A stretch of DNA of 49,396 nt from Nocardia sp. GTDB lineage: Bacteria > Actinomycetota > Actinomycetes > Mycobacteriales > Mycobacteriaceae. Of this stretch, positions 42,073 through 49,396 are shown in pieces (the first letter of the stretch is position 1; each line of letters opens with the position of its first letter). Location: the NCBI RefSeq assembly GCF_025465275.1, contig NZ_JAODNK010000004.1, positions 1-49,396 of the forward strand, in the 5' to 3' direction. Under the pieces are notes generated by a model. The model made no database searches. It saw only the letters and a list, made by a program, of their open reading frames with translations, and was not told the origin of the DNA. Position numbers and translations under genes: made by a program.

Positions 42073-43202
42073 GTTTTGGCCACTTTCAGTAGGCTGCGGA
42101 GGCGGCGGAGGTCGAATTCGTTGTCCTCGCGCAGGGCGCCGATCATGCCGCGCAGCTCACGAACCGATTCCCGGCTCGGTGCCAGCCCGAGGAAGTCCTT
42201 GGTCGTGGGCGGCCCCCACTGGTACAGGCCGGACACTGTCATCGGTGACCATCCCGGTTCTAGAGTGCAATCGAACATGTCCCCGTCACTGAAGTGCTCG
42301 ACCATGAAACCGTCGGGGTCCCTCCAGTAGTCGAAGATCTGACTGCCCAGGATGTGGCGGCCGATGCCCCAGGATCGGTGATATCCGCGATCGTGCAGGT
42401 ACTCGCCACCGGCGGCCAGGGCGTCGAGATCGGAGACCTGGTAGGCCGAGTGCACGTACCGATTTGTCGGGCCAAGGGTGAGCGCGAGCGTGTGGTGGTC
42501 CGTGGGTGTCGTCCCCCGGTCGCATCGGATGAAGCTCATGGCCGGCCCGCGTTCGCGTTGATCGGCGAAGTACTGGAAATCGCTGACGATCAACCCCAAA
42601 TGCTTCAGAAACCAGTCCAGCGTCTGCCGATACTTCGTGCTCTGCAGGACCACGTGCCCAAGACGCTGTACACGCGCAGGTTCGCGGGGTGGCCGCTGGG
42701 TGGAGTTGATGCGCAGCAGGCCGTCACCGGCGTTGATGGTCAGCGGCGGCTGCACGGGCAGTTCCGGCAATGGATGGGTGTCACCGACAACGCGCACCCG
42801 CAAACCGTTGGGGTCGGTCAAGTCGACGGTGAAACCGCCGAGAGTCTCCGGTAGCGCCGTCAGGTTCTGCCCGGTGACATCGGCGAGCCGGACCAGATCC
42901 GCGGTATCGGCGGCCTGGAACGCCGGTCCGATGAACCGTGAGCGTGCGCCCCGCCGAATCAGCACGCACGGTGACCCCGCGCCTGTGCCGCGCAGATGGA
43001 GCTCGTCGGCAGTGCGCAGGCTGACGGTGAAGCCGAAATCATCGGCGAATTGCGCGGCCCGGTCGAGATCGGGTTTCTCGAACTCCAGCCAGGCCAGGTC
43101 GTGAACTTTCACGATCGGATCGGCCGCGCGGCCGGGGTGCTCGCCCGATAACGCACCGTGCTCGCTGTGAAGTCCGCTGTGCGGATCATGCTGGTCGACC
43201 AT
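42069..43202 (-). CDS. Extradiol ring-cleavage dioxygenase (VOC family)
   Basis: 377 residues, two VOC modules. The second module has the metal ligands LGHVVLQS (His183), YVHSAYQVSDLD (His251) and GFMVEHFSDGD (Glu302), plus His237 in DHHTLAL, near where BphC-type enzymes place their acid-base His. The first module lacks this triad, as usual for the non-catalytic half. It would split a catechol next to its hydroxyls using Fe(II) and O2. A His-rich leader of about 30 residues is unusual. First gene of the leftward operon, facing the hydroxylase genes. Confidence 0.9.
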   Translation of the reverse strand: MVDQHDPHSGLHSEHGALSGEHPGRAADPIVKVHDLAWLEFEKPDLDRAAQFADDFGFTVSLRTADELHLRGTGAGSPCVLIRRGARSRFIGPAFQAADTADLVRLADVTGQNLTALPETLGGFTVDLTDPNGLRVRVVGDTHPLPELPVQPPLTINAGDGLLRINSTQRPPREPARVQRLGHVVLQSTKYRQTLDWFLKHLGLIVSDFQYFADQRERGPAMSFIRCDRGTTPTDHHTLALTLGPTNRYVHSAYQVSDLDALAAGGEYLHDRGYHRSWGIGRHILGSQIFDYWRDPDGFMVEHFSDGDMFDCTLEPGWSPMTVSGLYQWGPPTTKDFLGLAPSRESVRELRGMIGALREDNEFDLRRLRSLLKVAKT

Positions 43203-43316
43203 TCGACCACTCCCTTGTTGTCAATCATGTTCAGCGCCAGGGGCTTTGCGCATAGGCCGGCGTGAATGCCGGTGCTGCGGTCCCGCTGTCCCGACGGTAC
43301 ACATCTGTTCACATTA

Positions 43317-43362
43317 GGTCAATATTGGACTTCAAGGACAGTAATTGACAGAAGTTGAACAA
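43317..43362. promoter_or_regulatory. Shared operator words, catabolic cluster centre
   Basis: GGTCAATATTGGAC (43317-43330, core CAATATTG) and GTTGAACAA (43354-43362) lie between the divergent dioxygenase and hydroxylase operons. Both words recur in reverse orientation in front of the TetR gene at 47671 (48335-48348 and 48353-48361). The 235-bp region has no gene. Confidence 0.65.
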
Positions 43363-43437
43363 TAGTGTTCAGTCGCTGGTGTGGTCGGCACCACAGATAC
43401 GGCGATGCCGGATTGCCCTGAACACAAGGACGTACGA

Positions 43438-45207
43438 ATGCCCCGCAAGATCCACCAGGCCACCAGCACCTCCCGGCCGGACCCCGATTCGGTCGAGCAT
43501 TTTCCCGTCCTGATCGCCGGTGCCGGACCGGTCGGATTGACCCTGGCACTAGAGCTGGAACATCACGGAGTTCGGGCACTGCTGATCGAGCGCAACCCGA
43601 CTACCACCCGGCACCCGAAGATGGACATCACCAACGGACGCAGCATGGAGCTCTACCGGCGTCTCGGCGTCGCAGCGGACCTGCGGAAAATGGCGATCCC
43701 TCCGGAGAACCCCACGGTCGTGAGCTGGGTGACCGAGCTCGGCGGCCGAGAGCTGGCACGGTTCGCCTACCCCAGCGTCAACGCGCGGCAAGCCGAAATC
43801 AGGTCGTGCACCGACGGCACGATGCCCTTGGAACCGCCGATGCGGGTCTCGCAGGTCGTTCTCGAGCCCACTCTCAAGGAGTTGCTCGACACGCGTGCCG
43901 AGCATGTACAGGTGCGCTTCGGGTGGACTTTGGAGTCGTTCACCCAGGATGAGACCGGCGTCCGGGCGCAGCTGCGATGCACGCGCACCGGTGGGCAACG
44001 CACAATTCACGCCAACTACCTCGCCGGATGCGACGGCGCGAGCAGTGCCGTTCGCCAAGAGCTGGGCATCGCGTTGGATTCGGCCGACCTTCGACGAGAA
44101 ATCGTGCGGGAGGTCGGTATTCGCCGCGTAGCGCGGTCGGTGGTGAAGTCCTACGTCACCCGCGGCGAAAAGCTGGTCGACGGACGCTTCTACATGGTCC
44201 ACTTCACCACCACCGACCAGGCGTTGTTCGAACGCTTCGGACCGGCGTGGCACATACAGTCCCCCGACGGGTGGACGGTGATCTCCCAGAATGACGACGA
44301 CTGCATGACCATGCACGCGCCGTTGACCGTCGGAGAGAACGCCGATAAGATCGATCCTCGCGAATTTCTCTACCAGCGCCTCGGCCGGCGGTTCGACTGC
44401 CAGATCCTGCTCGCCAACGCCTGGACTCCCCGATCGGCCGTGGCACGAAGCTACGGACGTGGGCGCGTCTGGCTGGCCGGCGACGCGGTTCACCAGGTCC
44501 CCCCGACCGGGGGCTATGGCATGAACACCGGCGTCGGTGACGCCGTCGGGCTCGGCTGGGCCCTGTCCGCCCTCATAAACGGTTGGGGCGGAACGGGTTT
44601 GCTGCGGGCCTACGAAACCGAACACCGCGCCGTCGCACTGCGCAATCGCACCGCAGCCCTGCGCCACAGCGCGGTCCGGGCGGCGATCAAGACCGCCTTT
44701 CCCACCACTGTCCACAGCGACCGCTGGTACGGCGAACGCAGCCGCAGCGCCTTCGGACGCGAGATCGCCGACCTGGGCAATCTGGAGAACGAAGCGCTGG
44801 GCATCGAAATGGGGTACCGCTACAGCGACTCCCCCATCGTGTGGCCGGACAGCGGTGCGGAACCGCCCCTGCGCGTCGAGTCGTACACACCGACCACCTG
44901 GCCCGGCTCACGGCCGCCGAGCGTTTACCTCGACGACGGGCGTGCCCTGTTCGACCTGCTCGGCCCGGAATTCACCCTGTTGCGCTTCACTGACACCGAC
45001 GTCACCGCACTCACCGATGCCGCCCAGCAACAAGGCGTGCCCCTTACCGTCGTCGACGTCCGTGACGTGACCGCCCGGCGGCGATACGAACGCGATCTGG
45101 TACTGATTCGCCCCGACCACCATGTGGCCTGGCGAGGTAACAGCGTGCCCGAAGCTCCTGCCCGGCTGATCGACCGCATATGCGGGCTCGCCACCGTCAC
45201 CGACTGA
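43438..45207 (+). CDS. FAD-dependent aromatic hydroxylase (PheA/TfdB class)
   Basis: 589 residues from ATG 43438 with AAGGA upstream; an in-frame GTG at 43381 lies inside the promoter. FAD motif LIAGAGPVGLTLALEL, LAGCDGASSAVRQELG, second FAD motif WLAGDAVHQVPPTGGYGMNT, and a C-terminal thioredoxin-like domain (TLLRFTDTDVTALTDAAQ) as in phenol hydroxylase. Adds an ortho hydroxyl to a phenolic ring using NAD(P)H and O2. First gene of the rightward operon. Confidence 0.9.
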   Translation: MPRKIHQATSTSRPDPDSVEHFPVLIAGAGPVGLTLALELEHHGVRALLIERNPTTTRHPKMDITNGRSMELYRRLGVAADLRKMAIPPENPTVVSWVTELGGRELARFAYPSVNARQAEIRSCTDGTMPLEPPMRVSQVVLEPTLKELLDTRAEHVQVRFGWTLESFTQDETGVRAQLRCTRTGGQRTIHANYLAGCDGASSAVRQELGIALDSADLRREIVREVGIRRVARSVVKSYVTRGEKLVDGRFYMVHFTTTDQALFERFGPAWHIQSPDGWTVISQNDDDCMTMHAPLTVGENADKIDPREFLYQRLGRRFDCQILLANAWTPRSAVARSYGRGRVWLAGDAVHQVPPTGGYGMNTGVGDAVGLGWALSALINGWGGTGLLRAYETEHRAVALRNRTAALRHSAVRAAIKTAFPTTVHSDRWYGERSRSAFGREIADLGNLENEALGIEMGYRYSDSPIVWPDSGAEPPLRVESYTPTTWPGSRPPSVYLDDGRALFDLLGPEFTLLRFTDTDVTALTDAAQQQGVPLTVVDVRDVTARRRYERDLVLIRPDHHVAWRGNSVPEAPARLIDRICGLATVTD

Positions 45208-45307
45208 TCCCCGCCTTCGGCCTGCCGGCCCGGCGCCTCGAGGACGTACGTATGCGTCCCACGGCCCGCGCGGCGAGCCGGTCGAAACTCTCGCCAGAAG
45301 GAGCCGG

Positions 45308-45490
45308 ATGCGGCGACCATTCTCCAGAGCCGCTGTCTGGCAACACTTCACGGCGGCATTGGTACTTATCGGAGCCGGCGCGACCGGATCCCTCGACATC
45401 TACCGCGAATACGCGCTCTACCACCGGCTACACGGCGAGGCCGAGTGGGATTGGACCATCCCGGACCAGTGGTACGACCAGCAACTGTGA
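45308..45490 (+). CDS. Small 60-aa protein, one hydrophobic segment
   Basis: 60 residues preceded by a strong AGAAGGAGCC ribosome-binding site. The hydrophobic stretch FTAALVLIGAGATGSL may be one membrane helix; the C-terminal half is acidic and aromatic (YHRLHGEAEWDWTIPDQWYD). Family not recognised. It lies between two flavin hydroxylase genes in the same direction and is probably part of their operon. Confidence 0.65.
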   Translation: MRRPFSRAAVWQHFTAALVLIGAGATGSLDIYREYALYHRLHGEAEWDWTIPDQWYDQQL

Positions 45491-45550
45491 CGTCAGCCGG
45501 CGGGCTCGCCGCCATCAGCAACCAACCGCCCCTCAAAGGAGAGCTTCAAC

Positions 45551-45634
45551 ATGATCAAGTCCGCCAGCACGCCCTATCTCCCCGAGGGGCCTCCCTCCTC
45601 GCGGGCCACGACTGCCGGAAAGGTGCAGCGATGA
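45551..45634 (+). CDS. 27-codon ORF coupled to doxX-like gene
   Basis: MIKSASTPYLPEGPPSSRAT, then TAGKVQR and TGA: 27 residues behind the good ribosome-binding site AAAGGAGAGC, which is 6 bases from the ATG. Its stop overlaps the ATG of the next gene (ATGA at 45631-45634), the coupling used throughout this cluster. Basic at both ends and Pro/Ser/Thr-rich, with no membrane segment or recognised family. It could be a leader peptide controlling translation of the DoxX-like gene, or a small accessory protein. Confidence 0.6.
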   Translation: MIKSASTPYLPEGPPSSRATTAGKVQR

Positions 45635-45999
45635 CAGTGACGGCGATCGTATTCCAGTCCCTTCTCGGCGTGCTCTACACCGCCACCGCGAGCTTCAAGC
45701 TGGCGCGGCACCCGCACATGGTCGAGGACTTCCAGCAGATGCGGCTTCCCTACTCGACGGCCTACCTGTCCGCGGCCGCCGAAATCGTCTGCGGTCCAGC
45801 TCTTTTCGTGGGGATCTGGGTGCGGTGGCTGGTCACGCCCGCTGCGGCGGTCCTCACCCTGGTCATGCTCGGCGCAGCCATCATCAGCTATCCCCGCCGC
45901 GAACTGTGGAAGGCGATCGGGGTGTCGGTGCTGGTGGGGCTCTGCGCAGCATTGGCCCTGTACGGATACTCCGACCTGTCGGATGCGGTGACCTCGTGA
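45631..45999 (+). CDS. DoxX-like membrane protein
   Basis: 122 residues with four hydrophobic segments (IVFQSLLGVLYTATASF, YLSAAAEIVCGPALFVGIWV, TPAAAVLTLVMLGAAII, AIGVSVLVGLCAALALYGY). The layout and KLARHPHMVEDFQQMRLP fit DoxX-like proteins, often found near oxidoreductase genes. Role here unknown. Its ATG overlaps the 27-codon ORF and its stop overlaps the GTG of the next hydroxylase. Confidence 0.82.
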   Translation: MTVTAIVFQSLLGVLYTATASFKLARHPHMVEDFQQMRLPYSTAYLSAAAEIVCGPALFVGIWVRWLVTPAAAVLTLVMLGAAIISYPRRELWKAIGVSVLVGLCAALALYGYSDLSDAVTS

Positions 46000-47600
46000 A
46001 CCTGGACCTACCCACACCACCGGCCGCCCGTTCCGGTCAGGACCGCCTGCACTATGACGTGATCATCGTCGGATGCGGCCCGACCGGTGCGACGCTGGCC
46101 AATCTGCTGCGGGTCAAAGGGCACCGTATCGCTGTCTTCGACCGTCAGCAGACGGTGTTCGATGCGCCACGCGCGATGCTCCTCGACGATGAGAGCGACC
46201 GCATCATCCGCGATCTCGGCGTCCGCGACGCGATGGTGCCGCAGGACATAGCGCTTTTCGAAAACCATCGCATCGCCGACAAGCAGCACAAACCGCTACT
46301 GAATGTGCATCTGCAGGATGTCGGCGTTTCCCTCGGATGGATGTTCCACCAACCGACCCTCGAGACCCTGTTGCGCGAGCAGTTCATCGACGATCCCGCG
46401 GTGCACACCTACTTCGGCTACGACGTCGACCACGTGGTCACCGGCCCCGAGACCGCACAAGTAGCCGCCACCGACACCACTACCGGGCAGTCGGCCGAAT
46501 TCAGCGCGCGCTACATCATCGGTTGCGACGGAGCGGCCAGCACGGTCCGGCGTGCAATGGGAGTGGCGCGCACCGACTTCGGGTTCTCCCAGTCCTGGGT
46601 CGTCGTAGACGCCCGCGCCCGCGACACGGACTACTTCCACTCTGTGCCCAGCGGATCGGAATTCATGTGCCGTCCCGACGGCGCGGCGATCTTCGCGAAA
46701 GGATGTCGACAGCATCTGCGATTCGACTTCCAGGTCACGCCGGTTCCGGGGAAGACCGACTGGACCGCGGATGCGCGCGAACACATTGCCGAATATCTCG
46801 AGCTGTCCAAGATCGACATCGTGAGGGTGTCGCCGTACACCTGGTACGCGAGCATGCCGCAACGCTGGCGGCAGGACAGACTGCTCCTCGCCGGAGACGC
46901 CGCGCATCAGACCCCGCCGTTCGCCGGCCAAGGGCTCAATATGGGTCTGCGCGATGCCGTGAACCTCGCGTTCAAGCTCGATCTCGTATTGCACGGCCGC
47001 GCTCCCGAGAAGCTACTCGACACCTATGAGCAGGAGCGCTGGAAGAACTGCGCGACGGTGATCAAGGCTTCGGTGGCAACCGGAAAACTCATCACCTCGA
47101 ACCGCCCGATCAATGTGGCGCTGCGGTCCATGGTGATGTTCGCCGGGCGGCACAGCAAATACGTCGTCCGCGCCCGCGCCCGTATGGAAGTGCGCAAGAA
47201 GCCGTATCGGCAGGGTTTGATCGGCGGCAGGCACAAAACCTCTGGGTCACTGATGATTTCACCCGATGTGCGCACCCCTGATGGTGTGAGCACCCTCGAT
47301 CACGTCGCCGGCAACGACTTCCTGCTGCTGGCGACATCACCGCCGCGGGGACCGGCCGTCGACGCGTTCAGCGATCGTCTTTCGGGCCGAATCCGGGTCA
47401 TCGGACGCGACGTCGATTCCCCCGAAGGAGTACTGCAGCGCTGGTTCGCCAAGAGCCGGGCGTCAGCGGTGCTGATACGCCCGGACCACTACATCTTCGA
47501 CGCCGGCAATAACCCCGATGATCTGTGTGCGCGCCTGCTGTCCGCGATCGACAGCCACCACAGCACCACCCACGGCGACCTGCGCGCCACCGCGCGGTAG
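45996..47600 (+). CDS. FAD-dependent aromatic hydroxylase (MhpA-like)
   Basis: 534 residues from GTG 45996, overlapping the DoxX-like stop (GTGA). VIIVGCGPTGATLANLL, IGCDGAASTVRRAMGV, LLLAGDAAHQTPPFAGQGLN and RDAVNLAFKLDLVL match 3-(3-hydroxyphenyl)propionate hydroxylase MhpA and relatives. Introduces a hydroxyl to make the catechol that the extradiol dioxygenase cleaves. Two distinct class A hydroxylases in one operon suggest either two sequential hydroxylations or two entry substrates. Confidence 0.9.
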   Translation: MNLDLPTPPAARSGQDRLHYDVIIVGCGPTGATLANLLRVKGHRIAVFDRQQTVFDAPRAMLLDDESDRIIRDLGVRDAMVPQDIALFENHRIADKQHKPLLNVHLQDVGVSLGWMFHQPTLETLLREQFIDDPAVHTYFGYDVDHVVTGPETAQVAATDTTTGQSAEFSARYIIGCDGAASTVRRAMGVARTDFGFSQSWVVVDARARDTDYFHSVPSGSEFMCRPDGAAIFAKGCRQHLRFDFQVTPVPGKTDWTADAREHIAEYLELSKIDIVRVSPYTWYASMPQRWRQDRLLLAGDAAHQTPPFAGQGLNMGLRDAVNLAFKLDLVLHGRAPEKLLDTYEQERWKNCATVIKASVATGKLITSNRPINVALRSMVMFAGRHSKYVVRARARMEVRKKPYRQGLIGGRHKTSGSLMISPDVRTPDGVSTLDHVAGNDFLLLATSPPRGPAVDAFSDRLSGRIRVIGRDVDSPEGVLQRWFAKSRASAVLIRPDHYIFDAGNNPDDLCARLLSAIDSHHSTTHGDLRATAR

Positions 47601-47605
47601 CGGAA

Positions 47606-47661
47606 CCGGGCGGGACCGAATCCGGTGGAGCCGCCGTTGCGGCACGCTCATTCCCGCCCGG
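47606..47661. terminator. Long-range inverted repeat terminator
   Basis: CCGGGCGGGA (47606-47615) pairs perfectly with TCCCGCCCGG (47652-47661), with a smaller nested hairpin (CCGC-CGTT-GCGG) in the loop. It fills the gap between the convergent MhpA-like (47600) and TetR (47671) genes. Confidence 0.7.
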
Positions 47662-47670
47662 GCAGGGGCA

Positions 47671-48279
47671 TCAATTTTCCGGCAACGGCGGCAGCTCCGC
47701 GGTAGCGATCCGGCGTGCCTGCTCCGGATCTACTCCGAGCGCACGCAATTGCAGTTCGGCTGCGGAGGATCCGGCTTCGCGCCAGCCCTGATGGCCTTCC
47801 AGAACCATCCAGATGGCGCTGACCGCCACGCCGATCATCAGCGAGGCGACCGACACGTCGGGCACCCCCTCCAGGACATACCGGTGAGCGGCCTTCCCTG
47901 CGGCGACGTCCTTCATCGGCGGGCCGGACAGGATGCCGCGCAGCGCCTCGTCGGTGAGACCGAAGCGCACGATGAACTTGCCCATCGACGGATTCTCGTG
48001 GGCCATCCGCACGAACATGCGCAGCGCGACGGCCAAGCGGGCGGCCGGATCGTCGTCGCCGTGATTGTCCAGGGCCACGGCGATTCGCAGGTGCAGCTCG
48101 GTGGTCAGCTCCTGCACGACATCCTCGTAGAGCCGTTCTATGGACTCGATATTGCGATACAGCGTGCCCCGCGCCACCTGCGCCTCGGCCGCCAGCTCGC
48201 TCATCGTGAGATCCAGCGTGCCCTTCTCGCCAAGCAGCTTGATCGCCGCCGCGACGACACGTTTATCTGTTGATCTCAT
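47671..48279 (-). CDS. TetR-family transcriptional regulator
   Basis: 202 residues; HTH AAAIKLLGEKGTLDLTMSEL, AQVARGTLYRNIESIERLY. RBS GAGGAACC before ATG 48279. Its upstream region holds the same two words found in the centre of the catabolic cluster, so it probably controls both hydroxylase and dioxygenase operons. It diverges from the multicopper oxidase. Confidence 0.92.
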   Translation of the reverse strand: MRSTDKRVVAAAIKLLGEKGTLDLTMSELAAEAQVARGTLYRNIESIERLYEDVVQELTTELHLRIAVALDNHGDDDPAARLAVALRMFVRMAHENPSMGKFIVRFGLTDEALRGILSGPPMKDVAAGKAAHRYVLEGVPDVSVASLMIGVAVSAIWMVLEGHQGWREAGSSAAELQLRALGVDPEQARRIATAELPPLPEN

Positions 48280-48315
48280 ACGTGGTTCCTCACCGATGTC
48301 CTGACGCTAGCCCCA

Positions 48316-48361
48316 ATCGACAGTAGTCGATCATGTCCTAAATTGACCACAGTTGTTCAAC
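48316..48361. promoter_or_regulatory. Operators upstream of TetR gene 47671
   Basis: ATCGAC-AGTA-GTCGAT (48316-48331) is a perfect inverted repeat. Next to it GTCCTAAATTGACC (48335-48348) and TTGTTCAAC (48353-48361) repeat, in reverse orientation, the words of the cluster-centre region at 43317-43362. Confidence 0.65.
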
Positions 48362-48408
48362 CTGAGACAGAAATCACTGAGCCGTCAGAGTCACGTGCAG
48401 GAGAGTTC

Positions 48409-48424
48409 CGTTTCGGGCGAAACG
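48409..48424. promoter_or_regulatory. Palindrome CGTTTCG-GG-CGAAACG before multicopper oxidase
   Basis: Perfect 7-bp arms around two bases, 107 bp upstream of the oxidase ATG. Distinct from the TetR words nearby, so a different regulator (perhaps copper- or stress-responsive) may bind. Confidence 0.5.
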
Positions 48425-48531
48425 ACACGGCCGGTCAACACGGACGACACGCTGAATCGCGAACTGATCAGGGTTGTCCAATGTCATACAGTTCTGTCGA
48501 AATCCACCCGCTAACGTCGAGGAGCACACTC

Positions 48532-49396
48532 ATGGCCGCCGCCCGACCCGACGCTCCCGGTGCCCACACGCTGGGGCGGCGACGGTTTCTGTCAGCGGCG
48601 GCCGCGGCGGCGACCGGCGGATGGCTTGCGGCCCGTGCGGCGGTGAGCGAGGCGGATCCGCTTGTCGCACAGCCGGATCCGGTAGTGGACGTGATCGCTC
48701 CGCCGTCGCCGAGGGTGGAGCCGTTCGTCGACGATCTGCCGATTCCCTCGATCGTCCGGGGTGACCGGACCCTGGCTGTGGGCACCAGCAGCCACCGCTT
48801 CCACCGCGATCTCGGTGTCGCGCCGACGTGGTCCTACGGCGGCGCCCCCTACCTCGGACCGACCATCGAAGCGCACGTCGACCAGCCGATCGAGCTGACC
48901 TTCACCAACTCCCTGGGCAGCCACTTGTTCGCAGGCGACGTCGACACCAAACTCGACGGCACCACCGACCAGGACCGCACTGCCCCGCGCGTCGCCGTGC
49001 ACCTGCACGGCGCGGTCACCCCACCGGACATGGACGGTCACCCCGAAGACACCTTCCGCCCCGGCGAGTCCAAGGTCTACCGCCACCATCACCGGCAGGA
49101 CGCCGCCAACCTCTGGTACCACGACCACGCGATGGGCATCACCCGCCTCAATGTCGTCGCCGGACTGGCCGGCATGTACTTCCTGCGCGACGGGTACGAC
49201 ACCGGCACCGCGGCCAACACACTCGGACTCCCGAGCGGCGACTTCGAAATGCCGCTGGTCATCACCGACCGCCGCTTCAACGACGACGGCTCACTGCGCT
49301 TCCACACCGTGCGCTGGATTCAGGACGGCCGCTGGGAAGGCGGCATGCTCGGCGACCTGATCACCGTCAACGGCACGGTCCACCCCCGCGCGAACG
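48532..49396 (+). CDS. Multicopper oxidase, Tat-exported (cut by window end)
   Basis: 288 residues visible, continuing past the window. N-terminal Tat signal (GRRRFLSAAAAAATGGWLAA). First cupredoxin domain with copper ligands VHLHGAV and WYHDHAMGITRLNVVAGLAG; this spelling is typical of CotA/bilirubin oxidase-like and phenoxazinone synthase-like enzymes. Oxidises phenols, bilirubin-type pigments or metals outside the cytoplasmic membrane. GAGGAGC precedes ATG 48532. It may handle phenolic or quinone by-products of the neighbouring cluster (inferred). Confidence 0.9.
   Translation, partial: MAAARPDAPGAHTLGRRRFLSAAAAAATGGWLAARAAVSEADPLVAQPDPVVDVIAPPSPRVEPFVDDLPIPSIVRGDRTLAVGTSSHRFHRDLGVAPTWSYGGAPYLGPTIEAHVDQPIELTFTNSLGSHLFAGDVDTKLDGTTDQDRTAPRVAVHLHGAVTPPDMDGHPEDTFRPGESKVYRHHHRQDAANLWYHDHAMGITRLNVVAGLAGMYFLRDGYDTGTAANTLGLPSGDFEMPLVITDRRFNDDGSLRFHTVRWIQDGRWEGGMLGDLITVNGTVHPRAN

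Noticed and set aside
43549..44715. 388-codon minus-strand frame antisense to the flavin hydroxylase
   Set aside because: The plus strand encodes an intact class A hydroxylase with both FAD motifs; the antisense frame has low-complexity composition only.
1..49396. Prophage, CRISPR array, tRNA or rRNA genes, complete insertion sequence
   Set aside because: I found no phage structural genes, no regularly spaced repeats, no tRNA-like cloverleaf and no intact transposase. The only mobile DNA is the decayed remnants at 9931-10450.

Overview
The window comes from a high-GC mycolic-acid actinomycete, most likely Nocardia or a close relative. The markers are two tandem MspA-type outer-membrane porins (NfpA/NfpB-like), a complete yrbEAB-mceABCDEF importer operon with Mce-associated proteins, a wax ester synthase/DGAT, a HAD-PlsC fusion acyltransferase, a secreted cutinase and eight TetR-family regulators. 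I saw no rRNA, tRNA or CRISPR array.

Layout. 1-302 is a collapsed transhydrogenase remnant (start of pntA joined to end of pntB), followed by a tandem 21-bp repeat and a strong hairpin. 465-2961 is an SDR/BadI-like hydrolase pair diverging from a TetR gene over two copies of the same palindrome. 2977-8979 is an acylglycerol-synthesis block: WS/DGAT and gpsA leftwards, plsC and plsB rightwards. 9027-10450 is a decay zone with a nonsense-mutated repeat protein, a frameshifted Cys-rich ORF and transposase scraps. 10624-13311 holds an amine-dehydrogenase-like oxidoreductase and two TetR genes, closed by a 17-bp-arm hairpin. 13467-17577 is cell envelope and secreted functions (two porins, IclR, cutinase, TetR).

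17588-26704 is the leftward mce operon, ending in two Mce-associated membrane proteins; most genes in it overlap by a few bases. It diverges from a 785-residue DUF2236-cytochrome P450 fusion followed by a TetR gene (27101-30176). Two copies of the palindrome GGTATC-T-GATACC lie in the shared 396-bp promoter region, so import and oxidation are probably co-regulated. 30222-32598 is a SnoaL-like protein, an FAD monooxygenase and their divergent TetR. 32808-35512 is a translationally coupled aldehyde dehydrogenase-P450 pair. 35576-36852 is a flavin/F420 split-barrel protein diverging from a TetR over a 28-bp near-perfect dyad.

36889-47600 is a divergent catabolic cluster. Leftwards run an extradiol (VOC) dioxygenase, an FAH-family enzyme, an acyl-CoA synthetase, an acyl-CoA dehydrogenase and an APH-type kinase. 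Rightwards run a flavin hydroxylase, a 60-aa protein, a coupled 27-codon ORF, a DoxX-like protein and an MhpA-like hydroxylase. This suggests ring hydroxylation, meta-cleavage, and disposal of a hydroxy acid by a CoA-ligase/kinase/ACAD set like LvaE/LvaA/LvaC or human ACAD10/11. A TetR gene at 47671 shares two operator-like words with the cluster's central promoter region. The window ends inside a Tat-exported multicopper oxidase.

The most distinctive items are the DUF2236-P450 fusion coupled to mce by shared operators, the kinase/ACAD module inside an aromatic-cleavage cluster, and the unannotated 27-codon ORF. All functions are inferred from sequence only.
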